A DNA stretch of 64,000 nucleotides. It comes from Arcobacter sp. Its GTDB lineage: Bacteria > Campylobacterota > Campylobacteria > Campylobacterales > Arcobacteraceae. This document shows, piece by piece, positions 18,891 to 29,928 of the stretch (position 1 is the first letter of the stretch; the number at the start of each line of letters is the position of its first letter). A program made the translations under genes and the position numbers. Under the pieces are notes generated by a model. That model was not told where the DNA came from. It searched no databases and was given only the letters and a program-made list of their open reading frames with translations. Location of the stretch: positions 31,871 to 95,870 of the forward strand of contig PKUK01000007.1 in NCBI GenBank assembly GCA_002869535.1, written 5' to 3'.

Positions 18891-19361
18891 CTATTTTCCC
18901 ATCTCTTTATATAAATCTAACATCTCAATGATAGTAATCATAGCTTCAGCACCTTTGTTTCCAGCTTTACTTCCAGCTCGCTCTATTGCTTGCTCGATAG
19001 TATCAGTTGTTAAAACACCATTTGCAACAGGTTTACCTGATTTGATACCAACAGTTGCGATACCTTTTGTAGCCTCAGCAGAGATATAATCAAAATGAGG
19101 AGTTGCCCCTCTTATAACTGCACCTACACAACAAACAGCATCATATTTGTCAGAAGCCAGTGCTTTTTCAAGAGCAAAAGGAATCTCAAATGCACCAGGA
19201 ACTAAAACTAAATCAAGGTTTGATTCGTTTCCACCATGTCTAACAAAGGCATCTTTTGCACCTTCAACTAATCTATCAGTAATAATATGATTAAATCTTC
19301 CATTTATAATAAGAACTTTTTCGCTACCGTCAAGTCTTAATTTACCTTCAATAATATTCAT
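18891..19361 (-). CDS. ribH: 6,7-dimethyl-8-ribityllumazine synthase
   Basis: 156 aa, standard length. It condenses the ribityl-aminouracil intermediate with dihydroxybutanone phosphate in riboflavin synthesis. Conserved pieces seen are [41 protein letters not shown] (with the catalytic His) and [23 protein letters not shown] text. It sits between kdsA and nusB in the operon. ribF lies elsewhere in the window (37859). Confidence 0.96.
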   Translation of the reverse strand: MNIIEGKLRLDGSEKVLIINGRFNHIITDRLVEGAKDAFVRHGGNESNLDLVLVPGAFEIPFALEKALASDKYDAVCCVGAVIRGATPHFDYISAEATKGIATVGIKSGKPVANGVLTTDTIEQAIERAGSKAGNKGAEAMITIIEMLDLYKEMGK

Positions 19362-19392
19362 TTAAATTTCTCCGAAAATTTTATATAAGGGG

Positions 19393-20189
<797 letters not shown>

Positions 20190-20193
<4 letters not shown>

Positions 20194-21881
20194 TTAAATA
20201 TCCTTTTCAAAATTGTTCTTTTCTCTTTTCCACTATGGGCATAATAAAACTCATAAATATTTTGTGCGATATATTGCATATCATATCTTGCATATTCATC
20301 ACAAGCAAAAAGGACTTTATCCTTTTTCTGTAAGTTCATATCCCATTCAGGAATTAGGTACTTTTCATCACCTCTTATTAAGACTAAGGGTACTACATTA
20401 TTGTTTAATTCTCGGTTATGCAAAGAGGTTCTAAATATCTCTAATTTCAACTCTTCTCCACTATCTAGGTGCTTGTAAATTTCTGGTGAATCATAAATAT
20501 TTATATCTACTTCTTCTAATAAAGGAGCTTCATCTATGGTTTGTGTAAGTCTTGCCACTAGATTGGAAGCCCAAGTTTCATCTTTGTTTATCATCTCTTG
20601 TATAAAAATATTTGAGAGTGGATTTATTAGAGCATTTGTAGTTTTGTTTATTAAAATATTTGCAGGTAAAAATACATGATCAATTTTAGAATTTTCAAAC
20701 ATAGAGACATGCCCAAGGTCATTCTCCCTTGCTATTGTCATGATTTTTGGATTTAATCTTTTAGCACTACTTAAAATAGATAAGTTTGTTGTATCATCAT
20801 TTGTTGCAGCAATTATCGCAACACTTTCACTAATACCTGCTCTTGTTAACATCTCTTTATCATCAGCATCACCAATGATTATTTTAGAGACACTGTCTGC
20901 TTTATAGTTTATTAGTTTATTTTCATCTAACTCTATAAAAACAAGTTCTATGCCATTGTCACTTAGTCTTCTATGAAGATAACTTCCCATACGACCAAAA
21001 CCACAAATTATATACTTACCAACTGGAAATCTAGGTGTATGTCCATTTAAAGTATCTATTTTATAAATCCATTTTTCTAGTTTAAGTATATTTGGTGCTT
21101 TAAATGCAACATCTATCTCTTTTGAGATAATTGAAAATGGATTTGCAATAATATCAACTCCAAGATCGGTTAAGTTTTCAGCTTGATTTACTGTTGTTGC
21201 TTTTACTACAAGCTTTAGATTTTTGTTTAATAGTTTTGCCATAACAGCTATTTTTAGATTTAACTTATCATCACTAAAAAGAGATACTAAACCTCTACAA
21301 TGACTTTTTGTTATTCCTGCATTTTCTAAAACTTTTGGTGAGTTTGCTTCAGAGAGTAAAATTGGAACATAGGGGGTATAATTTTCTAAAAGTAGTTCAT
21401 TTACCCTACTTTCATCTGATTCAATAACTACTGTTCTTATATCAAATTCTAAGGCTTTTTTTATTATTGCAGAAGTAATAGAGTTATAACCCAAAACAAT
21501 AATAAAACCTTGTCTTAAAGTTTTAACATTTCTTTTAAATTTAGCTCTTCTTAACTCCTCCAAAAGAAGCTTATCTTGTACTAAAGATACAAGGGTTCCA
21601 ATACCATAAAACCACCCAAGAACAGTAAGATAAATAGAAAAACTAACCCAAAGTTTTTGAGGATAAGTAAAAGCATAGGGACTTTCGCCAAAGCCAATTG
21701 TAGTTGCGGTATAAGTAATAAAATAAAAAGCATCAAAAATAGTCATATGATAAATATTACCTTTATCATCCATCCCATCTATTAATAAAAGACCTAATAT
21801 AGCAATAGTATATGTAACTATTATTACTATAAAAGGCATTCTCATTCTAAGAAGAACTATCCACAATGTACTATTTGACAA
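20190..21881 (-). CDS. Potassium channel with two TrkA-N (RCK) domains
   Basis: 563 aa. The N-terminus has two membrane helices around a pore loop whose selectivity filter reads TIGFGES (the TVGYGD type). Two Rossmann regulatory domains follow, at IIVLGYNS (about 130) and [11 protein letters not shown] (about 290). Each resembles TrkA-N, which binds NAD(H) or nucleotides and gates K+ flow. C-terminal TrkA-C-like segments include [25 protein letters not shown]. It is an inner-membrane protein. It lies upstream of kdsA with a 4-base overlap, so it heads the kdsA-ribH-nusB-pyrF run. The transported ion is inferred as K+. Confidence 0.88.
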
Positions 21882-21915
21882 AACTCAACCTAACCTATTT
21901 TTAAAAACGCTTTTA

Positions 21916-22293
21916 CTAACGTCTTGATTTTAATGTATCTCCAACATATAACAAAACAGAAACAACATTTGCTAACAATGCCCCAGCTGAAAGTGAAATT
22001 ACAGTTGTTATAATTTCAGAATCAACAACACTTGCATAAGTTGCTATTGTCCAAACTGTTGCGGCTGCTATTAACTGAATATCAGCTACAAGAGAAGTTG
22101 CTAAAAGAACAGAACCAACCTGTGTTCTATCTCCAAGTTTAAGTACTGTTGCAATTACATTTATTACAATAGCAGCAAAAAGTTCATATTTACTATGATG
22201 GGCTAATGTATCCAAATCACCATAAACAAAACCAAAGTTTACTGTCATCGCTAAAATTATAAAAAATCCGGAAATAACTTTATCTAGATTCAT
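21916..22293 (-). CDS. Small four-helix membrane protein (DUF6394-like)
   Basis: 125 aa from the ATG at 22293, chosen because GGAGG lies 9 bases upstream; a longer frame starts at 22320. Hydrophobic segments occur around ISGFFIILAMTVNFGFVYG, YELFAAIVINVIATVL, VGSVLLATSLVADIQLIAAATVWTI and IITTVISLSAGALLANVVSVLL. It overlaps the end of the FMN glutamate-synthase-like gene by 14 bases, so the two are translationally coupled. Function is unknown. This pairing is, as far as I recall, recurrent in Campylobacterota. Confidence 0.7.
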   Translation of the reverse strand: MNLDKVISGFFIILAMTVNFGFVYGDLDTLAHHSKYELFAAIVINVIATVLKLGDRTQVGSVLLATSLVADIQLIAAATVWTIATYASVVDSEIITTVISLSAGALLANVVSVLLYVGDTLKSRR

Positions 22294-24022
22294 GATACTC
22301 ATCCTCCATATCTCTTCCAATTTTTAGTTTTCTTTTAAATACGTCATCAATATTATCATAAACTTTTGCATCTTTATCAACAAATATAAGTCTATGTATA
22401 TTTAGTTGTTCAATACTCTTAAGTCCCATAATTGCTAACATACCCTTTACACTTTTTAATAAGTTTTTATGGTAGTTACTTACTTTCTTAGCTTGTTTAT
22501 GCACAAAATATTTTTTTCTTTTTGATTTATTTTGAGTAGCAAGTCCAACTGGACAATCATGCCCTGTAGTACCAGAACAATATCTAGCTCTTATACATCC
22601 TGCACTCATCATAAATCCACGTGCTATTTGAATAAAATCAGCCCCTATTGACATAAGAATAATAATATCGTCAGGTGTTAATACTTTTCCACTAGCAATA
22701 AGTTTAACCTCATCTCTAACTCCAAACTCTTTTAAAACCTTATCAACTAAATAGATTGAATCTCTTATATCAAGACCAACCCTTTCCATCATCTCAATTG
22801 GAGCAGTTGCACTTCCACCACTACCTCCATCAATTGATATGAAATCAGGAACGGCATCATTTCCTGCATCTACTCTTTTTTTAATCTCTTTTGCATATGG
22901 CTCTATATTTTCTAAATCTGAAATTACAATTTTAATACCAACTGGTTTATCAGATAATTTATGAAGTTCTCCTATAAAATCAAAAAGTTCTTCAATTGTG
23001 TTTGCATATGGAAATCTATTAGGTGAAAAAACATCATTGTATGCTTGAACATTTCTATAATAAGCAATTGCAGGAGTTACTTTATGACCAGCTAACTTTC
23101 CACCAGTTTGTTTAGCTCCTTGCGCCATCTTTATCTCTGTCATACGACAAAACTTCATAACTTTTGAGAATCTTACAGGATCAAACTTACCATCTTTATC
23201 TCTAGCTCCATATAGACCTGAACTTATTTGAAATGTAATATCAGGCATATCTTCAGGAACATCTTCTGGAAAACTCTCAATTGGTGCATCCCAATTTACC
23301 CTATGAAAAAGTTTTGACTTTAAATCAAATACATAAGTTTCGGCTTCCAAATCTTTCCCAAAAACCAACTTTCTATAAACATCAGCAGCCATGGCTCCAT
23401 TAAAAAAGAACTGTACAATATCTTTTATCTTTTTTTCAAAATTTGTACCATGTATTACTTTCATATAGTCAGCTTTATAGTCTTGATGGGTAACAAAAAA
23501 GTTTGATGTTATTCCACCCTCACCTGAGTTTATTGGAAAACCACCATCATATGCACCTTTTACAAAGGCTCTTGTTCCCTCAGGAGAGATAGAACCATCA
23601 CTCATAGCAGACCTACCAATTATTGTCTTTGCTGTATATGGTTTTTTTCTTTTTGCTCCAAAAGTAACTTCGAATTTTCCATCTACTTCATCATCATTTA
23701 AAACAATATTCGCATGTCTTATCATAAATTTTGGATTTGGTAGTGGTTGACTTGGAGAAAATGAAGCATAATTTGGCAAGTCTCTACAAGCTTTATTAAG
23801 CCAATCTAACTTATCTTTTGATTCATAAAACTTTTCATCACCAAAATATTGTCTAAATGGTTCTCTTGCCTCTTCAAATACATATCTTAAACGTCCAATT
23901 ATTGGATAATTAACTAATAACTGATGATCTCTTTGTACATATCTATCATGTACATACCAAGCAATTATTACTATCCAAAATATACTCCACTCTATTATCG
24001 TAAGCTCTAAATCCCAATCCAC
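22280..24022 (-). CDS. FMN-binding glutamate synthase family protein, membrane-anchored
   Basis: 580 aa. The N-terminus has a membrane helix (IIEWSIFWIVIIAWYV). The rest is the FMN/Fe-S catalytic domain of glutamate synthase large subunit: FISIDGGSGGSATAP (FMN phosphate site), KLIASGKVLTPDDIIILMSIGADFIQIARGFM, and a cysteine cluster C-x5-C-x8-C in SAGCIRARYCSGTTGHDCPVGLATQ-like text. It lacks the amidotransferase domain of GltB, so ammonia-producing glutamine cleavage is absent. Such stand-alone proteins resemble archaeal-type GltB, and their reaction is uncertain. It is coupled to a small membrane protein downstream and lies 2 bases after the DMT transporter gene. Confidence 0.82.
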   Translation of the reverse strand: MDWDLELTIIEWSIFWIVIIAWYVHDRYVQRDHQLLVNYPIIGRLRYVFEEAREPFRQYFGDEKFYESKDKLDWLNKACRDLPNYASFSPSQPLPNPKFMIRHANIVLNDDEVDGKFEVTFGAKRKKPYTAKTIIGRSAMSDGSISPEGTRAFVKGAYDGGFPINSGEGGITSNFFVTHQDYKADYMKVIHGTNFEKKIKDIVQFFFNGAMAADVYRKLVFGKDLEAETYVFDLKSKLFHRVNWDAPIESFPEDVPEDMPDITFQISSGLYGARDKDGKFDPVRFSKVMKFCRMTEIKMAQGAKQTGGKLAGHKVTPAIAYYRNVQAYNDVFSPNRFPYANTIEELFDFIGELHKLSDKPVGIKIVISDLENIEPYAKEIKKRVDAGNDAVPDFISIDGGSGGSATAPIEMMERVGLDIRDSIYLVDKVLKEFGVRDEVKLIASGKVLTPDDIIILMSIGADFIQIARGFMMSAGCIRARYCSGTTGHDCPVGLATQNKSKRKKYFVHKQAKKVSNYHKNLLKSVKGMLAIMGLKSIEQLNIHRLIFVDKDAKVYDNIDDVFKRKLKIGRDMEDEYHESR

Positions 24023-24024
24023 AT

Positions 24025-24912
24025 CTATTCCTTATTTTTACTTGAAGCTAAAACTCCACTAATAACAATTAAAATTATACCTAATATTATCCAAATATCT
24101 GGGAATTTATCCCCTAGTATCATTCCAAGTGCAATTGCAAAAATTAAAGTACTATAAGAAATAGTTCCAACAATCCCAGCTTTTGCACTTGCATAGGCTT
24201 TTGTCATAAAAATCTGTGCAAAAGTTGCAGTAGTTCCCATAAGTATTATAAAGAGCCAATTACTTAAACTAGGAACAGTAAACTCTCCAAATAAAAAATC
24301 AAAAGTATAGTTTGTATAAAAACTTCCTATAAACATCAAAATAGCAGGACCAATTGAGCCAATGGTCATAAAAGATAATACAATTACCCTAGTATCATAG
24401 TATGTTCTTAACTCTCGAACTGATGTATAAGCAAGTCCTGCTCCAACTCCTGTCAAAATACCAAGCCAATCTGTTTTTTCTAGTGTTCCACCATCAAACT
24501 TTGTAATAAAAACTATTCCTATAAAACCTATAAAAATCCCAATCCATCCCTTTAAGCCTAGTTTTTCTTTTATAAAAATATATGCAAATAGTGCAGTAAA
24601 GATTGTAGAAGTTTTTGAGAATGTCATTGCTTGTGCTAAAGAGATATTTGAAATATTGTAAAAAAACATTAATAGTGCAGCAAATCCTACAAAACCTCTA
24701 AAAAATAGTAGCCATGGCTTACAACCTTTTTGCATTATAGGTTTTTTGTATAAAGAGAAAGTTATTAGTACTACACCAAATATGTTTCTAAAAAAAACCA
24801 CTTCCACAGAACTCATAGAAGAGCTTAACTCTTTTGCAAAAGCTCCCATAAAAGCAAATAAAAGTGATGCAAGAAGCATAAACTTTATGCCCTGTGAAGT
24901 TTCTGTGTCCAT
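24025..24912 (-). CDS. DMT superfamily permease (two EamA domains)
   Basis: 295 aa from the ATG at 24912, preceded by TTAGGAGC; a 12-residue longer frame lacks a ribosome site. Ten hydrophobic helices form two EamA repeats, with FFRNIFGVVLITFSLYKK in the first and STLIFAIALGMILGDKFPD in the second. Family members move metabolites such as amino acids, purines or S-adenosylmethionine across the inner membrane. The substrate is not visible. It is followed closely by the glutamate-synthase-like gene and divergent from murA. Confidence 0.85.
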   Translation of the reverse strand: MDTETSQGIKFMLLASLLFAFMGAFAKELSSSMSSVEVVFFRNIFGVVLITFSLYKKPIMQKGCKPWLLFFRGFVGFAALLMFFYNISNISLAQAMTFSKTSTIFTALFAYIFIKEKLGLKGWIGIFIGFIGIVFITKFDGGTLEKTDWLGILTGVGAGLAYTSVRELRTYYDTRVIVLSFMTIGSIGPAILMFIGSFYTNYTFDFLFGEFTVPSLSNWLFIILMGTTATFAQIFMTKAYASAKAGIVGTISYSTLIFAIALGMILGDKFPDIWIILGIILIVISGVLASSKNKE

Positions 24913-25031
24913 TTTGCTCCTAAGGTGTAAAAACCGAATTTTAATCAATCTTTTGTTAAAATCCGGTTATTTTCAATAAGTAACAAATAGTTTTAATAAC
25001 TTAAACCATGAAATAAGCCAATAGGAACAAA

Positions 25032-26297
25032 ATGAAATATTTAAAATTACAAACTTCTAAAAATCTACAAGGAGAAATAAGAATTTCAGGTGCTAAAAAT
25101 GCTACTTTACCACTACTTGCTTCAACAATACTTGCAAGCAATGAAATAAATATTGGAAACCTTCCTGATGTTGTAGATATTAATACCATGTTAAAACTTC
25201 TAGAAATGCTAGGAGCTAACTATTCAAAAGAAAAAAACCAAATCAAAATCTCTACACAAAACCTAAAAGAGACAAAAGCAACTTACGATATTGTAAAGAC
25301 AATGAGAGCTTCAATTTTGGTATTAGGACCACTATTATCTAGATTTGGACATTGTGAAGTTTCTCTTCCTGGTGGTTGTGCTATTGGACAAAGACCTGTT
25401 GACTTACACTTAAAAGCTATGGAAGCTATGGGTGCAGTTATTGAAATAAAAGCTGGATATATAAAAGCAACTGCTCCAAATGGCTTAAAGGGTGCAAAAA
25501 TAGTTTTTGATAAAGTTACTGTGGGTGGAACAGAAAATGCAATAATGGCAGCAGCACTAGCACAAGGAAAAACACAAATTATAAATAGTGCAAAAGAGCC
25601 AGAGATAGTACAACTGTGTGAAGTTCTAAAAAATGCTGGTTTAAAAATAGAAGGAATTGGTAGTTCTGATATAACTATTGAGGGTACAGATGGAAAACTT
25701 TTGGAATTTAAAGATTTTGACATAATCCCAGATAGAATTGAAGCTGGTACATATATGTGTGCAGCAGCTATTACAAACTCTAAATTAACAATTACTCATG
25801 TTGAGCCATTACATTTAGAAGCTGTAATTTCAAAACTTGAAGAGATGAACTTTAAAGTTGAAACAAAAAAAAGTGAACTTACTATATTTCCAAGTAGTAA
25901 CATAAAACCTGTAAATATAATCACAACAGAGTATCCAGGTTTTCCAACTGATATGCAAGCTCAGTTTATGGCACTAGCAACCCAAGCAAATGGGACAAGT
26001 ACTATTGATGAGAGACTGTTTGAAAACAGATATATGCACGTAAGTGAGCTTCTTAGAATGGGTGCGGATATTCATTTAAATGGAAATATTGCTTCAATAA
26101 CTGGAACGCCTAACAAATTGAATGGTACAGATGTTATGGCTACAGATTTACGAGCTAGTTCTGCGTTGGTTCTTGCAGCTTTGGTTGCTGTAGGAGAGAC
26201 TAATATTCATAGAATTTATCATTTAGATAGGGGATATGAAGATTTAGAAGGAAAGTTGTCAAATATAGGTGTTAATATAAAAAGCTTCAATGAGTAG
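25032..26297 (+). CDS. murA: UDP-N-acetylglucosamine 1-carboxyvinyltransferase
   Basis: 421 aa, full length. It transfers enolpyruvate from PEP to UDP-GlcNAc, the first committed step of peptidoglycan synthesis. K23-N24 (SGAKNATLP) and the catalytic loop Cys116 ([16 protein letters not shown]) are present. The loop has Cys, so the enzyme is predicted to be fosfomycin-sensitive in principle. Later motifs [21 protein letters not shown] and [13 protein letters not shown] are complete. It is divergent from the DMT transporter gene. Confidence 0.97.
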   Translation: MKYLKLQTSKNLQGEIRISGAKNATLPLLASTILASNEINIGNLPDVVDINTMLKLLEMLGANYSKEKNQIKISTQNLKETKATYDIVKTMRASILVLGPLLSRFGHCEVSLPGGCAIGQRPVDLHLKAMEAMGAVIEIKAGYIKATAPNGLKGAKIVFDKVTVGGTENAIMAAALAQGKTQIINSAKEPEIVQLCEVLKNAGLKIEGIGSSDITIEGTDGKLLEFKDFDIIPDRIEAGTYMCAAAITNSKLTITHVEPLHLEAVISKLEEMNFKVETKKSELTIFPSSNIKPVNIITTEYPGFPTDMQAQFMALATQANGTSTIDERLFENRYMHVSELLRMGADIHLNGNIASITGTPNKLNGTDVMATDLRASSALVLAALVAVGETNIHRIYHLDRGYEDLEGKLSNIGVNIKSFNE

Positions 26298-26370
26298 TAA
26301 TTGTCTAAAAATTATACATCATTAAGAAATATTTAACTAAAATAAATTAAAACAAATTTAAGGTACAAAT

Positions 26371-27486
26371 ATGAAACTTGATATCTCTTTATTTAGATTT
26401 GATTGTAAATCTGATTATTTACCATATTACACTAAACACTTTGTAAATGTGGAAGAGAACAATACTATTTTAACTATTTTAAACAGACTTAATAGTGAAA
26501 ATGAATTTTCTTTTGAAAATGATCAAAAAACTTACGTTGTTGTAAACGGAGTTTACATGAATGTAATGACTACTTGCAAACAAATCAAAACAACTTTTGG
26601 TACAGATATAAAAATTGAGCCATTAAGCATAAGAAGAGTAAACAAAGATTTTATTATGAATGAAGATGACTTCAATTCTAAACTTTCAATTTTAGCTGAG
26701 TTTATTAGTTCAGATATTTTAAGTACTCAAATAGATAAAGAGTTTAAAGAACTTTATCTCTCATACAAACCTTATTTTTATGCTTCAAACACTCTAAATG
26801 TAGAATATGATTATATTGGAGATGCAATACTATTATTGGCATCACAGTTAATAGAAAAATTTCCTAATAAAGAAAAAGCTATTTTAAATAGAATCAAAGA
26901 GTGTGAATATGGAATAGAGTACCATACAAGCTTGAGTAATAGAATTTTAAATTTTGATCAAACTCTTGAGGATAAAATTGTTAGTTTAAAAAACAAATTA
27001 AATATCTCAAAACCAATAGACAAGCAAAAGTTTAATACATCTAAGTCAATTGATTTTGGTAGTTTTAAAAACTCATCTGAAATCAAACATTCATTTGAAG
27101 ATTTTAACTTTGCCTATTTAAAATCAGATGATTCACAAGAAAAATCAAATTTAATCTCTAGCTTAAAAGCAAAAGTATTAAATCTTCAAACATTAGATCA
27201 AGATTTAGCAAAAGATACTTTTCACATAAATCCAGAATTAACATATAAAATAACTTCAAACTTAATGCTTGATGCTTATGATAGTGGAGCTGATTTTATA
27301 GTTGTTGATAATGACCAAGATTTTTATTTACTTGACTCAAATAGAAAAAACATGGAAAGAGTAATTGGAAGAGAGATAAATATCCCAGTACTTCATATCA
27401 ATGAGTTAGAAAACCTAGCCATTGGTGAACATGAAATAGCAAGAAATACTTTAAAAAAACATATCGTCGACCCCGAAATAATATAA
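26371..27486 (+). CDS. Campylobacterota protein with ferredoxin-like N-terminus and HdrB-like C-terminus (DUF5644-like)
   Basis: 371 aa, soluble. The first 90 residues (FRFDCKSDYLPYYTKHF, then VNGVYMNVMTTC) resemble the 2Fe-2S ferredoxin half of fumarate reductase iron-sulfur subunits, but with only a few cysteines. The C-terminal 110 residues (LTYKITSNLMLDAYDSGADFIV, then VLHINELENLAIG) resemble the tail of heterodisulfide-reductase B-like proteins, again without the Cys cluster. I recall such proteins beside murA in this phylum. The absence of most Cys ligands suggests it no longer carries clusters. Function is unknown. It lies 11 bp before the HNH gene, so the two may be co-transcribed. 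Confidence 0.6.
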   Translation: MKLDISLFRFDCKSDYLPYYTKHFVNVEENNTILTILNRLNSENEFSFENDQKTYVVVNGVYMNVMTTCKQIKTTFGTDIKIEPLSIRRVNKDFIMNEDDFNSKLSILAEFISSDILSTQIDKEFKELYLSYKPYFYASNTLNVEYDYIGDAILLLASQLIEKFPNKEKAILNRIKECEYGIEYHTSLSNRILNFDQTLEDKIVSLKNKLNISKPIDKQKFNTSKSIDFGSFKNSSEIKHSFEDFNFAYLKSDDSQEKSNLISSLKAKVLNLQTLDQDLAKDTFHINPELTYKITSNLMLDAYDSGADFIVVDNDQDFYLLDSNRKNMERVIGREINIPVLHINELENLAIGEHEIARNTLKKHIVDPEII

Positions 27487-27496
27487 AGGAGCTAAT

Positions 27497-28111
27497 ATGA
27501 TTCTTGGCTTGGATTATACGATTCTTTCATTAATCATAGTTTCCTTTTTATTACCTTTTTATATCTATAGAAAAAGAGTATTTAAATTCTATTATAATAA
27601 AAATAATGGTGCCTATTTCCTAAAAGATTTACAAATATACTTAAAAAACAACCATCCTAAAATAAACTTTGATTTTTCAAAAATAGATAAAATTAATAAA
27701 TCAAACCCAGCCAATCTTTCAACTCTATTGGTTTTAGAAAATGTTGCTGAACAATTTATAAACTTCGAATATATAAAAAGAACTCAAAAAGCTGTATCAA
27801 AAGATATTTTATGGGGAAGTTATGAAAAAGAATCTAATCCAAAAAATAGTACTGCAAATAATCTTCTACGAAGAAAAGAGATTGTTCTAAGAAGAGATAG
27901 CTACAAATGTAATAGATGTGGAAAACCAATAAAACTAGATACCTCTATGTTACTTCTCATAAAAGATATAGAAGATGGTGGAACATATCATTTTGAAAAC
28001 TTAACTGTTCTTTGTATTGACTGCAATAAAGTAATACATAGTCAAAACCCTGAAAGATTAATCAAAGATCTAAATATATTTTATACTCTAAAGAAAAAAT
28101 ATCTAAAATAA
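27497..28111 (+). CDS. HNH endonuclease domain protein with N-terminal membrane helix
   Basis: 204 aa. Residues 1-22 are hydrophobic (LDYTILSLIIVSFLLPFYIY). The C-terminal half carries an HNH-type zinc finger: RRKEIVLRRDSYKCNRCGK, then YHFENLTVLCIDCNKVIHS, with C-x2-C pairs and the central His/Asn. HNH domains cut DNA or act structurally. A membrane-anchored version could act in DNA processing at the membrane, which is speculative. A GGAGCTAAT ribosome site precedes the ATG and the gene is close behind the previous one. Confidence 0.75.
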   Translation: MILGLDYTILSLIIVSFLLPFYIYRKRVFKFYYNKNNGAYFLKDLQIYLKNNHPKINFDFSKIDKINKSNPANLSTLLVLENVAEQFINFEYIKRTQKAVSKDILWGSYEKESNPKNSTANNLLRRKEIVLRRDSYKCNRCGKPIKLDTSMLLLIKDIEDGGTYHFENLTVLCIDCNKVIHSQNPERLIKDLNIFYTLKKKYLK

Positions 28112-28984
28112 TTAGTAATTAATAGATACATAAAAGCTCAAATCAAACTCATTGTCTTCATCTAAAAAGTTGTTTTTTCTGTATATTACATATGAGGGTT
28201 TTGTTGTTGTTTCATATTCACTTTTTGGTAACCACTCATGATAAACCCAGTGAATAAACTTCAAAATATCTCCTTGCCTACCTACTAAATCAAACTTTGC
28301 ATAAACACCCTTTGATATCTTAAAGTTTGGCAACCTATCACTTTTAATATCTTTATCATCAGTTACAATACAAGCAATATATTGACACTCATTAAGTGGT
28401 GTGATTGTAGGGTTATCATGAAAAAGTGCAATTTCTTGATACTCTTTTATATCATTTGATAAAATCCAAGTTTGGAGTTTCTGCCAAGCCTCTTTTATAT
28501 TTGCATTGTAACCATTATTTCTAATATAAAAACTTTCAAAAGTTGGCATTTTTACTATTGTTGGTTTCATATTGGAAAAGTCAGCAGTTGACTGCATGGC
28601 CTTTTGTGATTGTTGTAATATTTTTGAAGAGTAGGCTTTATAACCTGTATTTCTCCACTCTTTTGGCGTCATTTCAAATCTCTGTTTAAAACTCTTTATA
28701 AAAGAGGATTGGGAAGAGTAACCACATTGATTTACAATATTTGAAATTGTCGAATATTTATTTGTTAAAAGCAGATTTGATGCTTTTTGAAGACGAATAG
28801 ATTTGATGCTTTCATAAATATTTTTTCCAAAGGCATCTTTGAAGATTCTATGCATATGAAACTTGCTTACTTTTAAATCTATACTCAACTCTTCTATATC
28901 AATATGAGTATCAATATGAGTATAAATATAATACATAATATCATTTGCAATTTTTGTTCTTTTTTGTAGTGTCTCTTTTTTCAT
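28112..28984 (-). CDS. AraC-family regulator with GyrI-like effector domain
   Basis: 290 aa. The N-terminal AraC DNA-binding domain has two helix-turn-helix units (IEELSIDLKVSKFHMHRIFKDAF and ISNIVNQCGYSSQSSFIKSFKQRFEMTPKEWR), the usual second-helix signature. The C-terminal 150 residues match the GyrI/BacI-like small-molecule domain (FESFYIRNNGYN, ending FDLSFYVSI). Such regulators respond to drugs or metabolites. It overlaps no neighbour and abuts the HNH gene tail to tail. Targets are unknown. Confidence 0.88.
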   Translation of the reverse strand: MKKETLQKRTKIANDIMYYIYTHIDTHIDIEELSIDLKVSKFHMHRIFKDAFGKNIYESIKSIRLQKASNLLLTNKYSTISNIVNQCGYSSQSSFIKSFKQRFEMTPKEWRNTGYKAYSSKILQQSQKAMQSTADFSNMKPTIVKMPTFESFYIRNNGYNANIKEAWQKLQTWILSNDIKEYQEIALFHDNPTITPLNECQYIACIVTDDKDIKSDRLPNFKISKGVYAKFDLVGRQGDILKFIHWVYHEWLPKSEYETTTKPSYVIYRKNNFLDEDNEFDLSFYVSINY

Positions 28985-29106
28985 AAAGTATTATAGCAAA
29001 AATAAACTATAAAATTAGCACTATTTGATAATATACTTAGCACATAAAAAGAAGAATTATTCTTATTTTTCTCCTAAAATTGAGTCATATAAAAATTAGG
29101 GTATTT

Positions 29107-29790
29107 ATGGACAAGAATGAACAGCTAAAATTAGTTTTACAGCACTGTAACTCTTTTAATTTAAAGAAGCTAAAAGTTGATACACTTTTATTAATAATTC
29201 ACTCTTTATTATGTGATTATGAAAAAATTGATATAAAAGATGAATCTAAAAAAAATATCTTACCAATAAACTCTTATGAAATAGAGTTTATAAATAGAAG
29301 TGTACATAATCTTAAAAACTATTTAGAAAATAATATAGTAGTAAATGAAACATTTTTATATATATTCAAAAATAAAAATCAATCACCCCTATTTTTAAAG
29401 ATTGCAAAAAACTTAGAGCCAATGCGAGTATATTACCAATACCTGACGTCACTCTTTTCAAATAAAATTACAAAAGGTTCTTTTTGGATTCCAGAATTAT
29501 TAGCATTTTCATTAATTCATTATTTTAAAAAAGAGTACCAAAAATCCTTTATCAATCATCCTTTAATAGAGGACTTCCCCACAGAAAAGCTTTTAAATAT
29601 ATACAATAAAAACAATATAGAGATAAAAAAACATATCTCTAAAAGTGAAGATATCAACTCTTGGAAAGTAAAAACAAATCTAGATGAAATGTATGATTTA
29701 TCAGAGTTTATGATAAAAAAGTATTTAGAGTTTAATTACAAAATCAATGAAAAAAGAGTATCAAAAGTAAGAACAAAAAGGAAAAAATAA
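29107..29790 (+). CDS. Hypothetical protein of unknown family
   Basis: 227 aa from the ATG at 29107, preceded by AGGG at 5 bases; the frame extends back to a TTG at 29080 without a ribosome site. It is charged and helical, with a basic C-terminal tail (KRVSKVRTKRKK) and no signal peptide or clear membrane segment. Mild hydrophobic stretches occur at KVDTLLLIIHSLL and WIPELLAFSLIHYF. No motif is recognised. It is alone between convergent or divergent genes. Lys/Arg richness at the end hints at nucleic-acid contact, a weak inference. Confidence 0.55.
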   Translation: MDKNEQLKLVLQHCNSFNLKKLKVDTLLLIIHSLLCDYEKIDIKDESKKNILPINSYEIEFINRSVHNLKNYLENNIVVNETFLYIFKNKNQSPLFLKIAKNLEPMRVYYQYLTSLFSNKITKGSFWIPELLAFSLIHYFKKEYQKSFINHPLIEDFPTEKLLNIYNKNNIEIKKHISKSEDINSWKVKTNLDEMYDLSEFMIKKYLEFNYKINEKRVSKVRTKRKK

Positions 29791-29928
29791 ATTCTAATTT
29801 TGAGGTCGTTTAGAGTTTTGTGTCAGGAACCAATAGCCATTAACATTATATTATAGTTCAACAATTTAATTTGAAACTTAGAGAAAGTTCCAAAACCACT
29901 TTATCTGAATCTTTTAGACTATCAGGTA

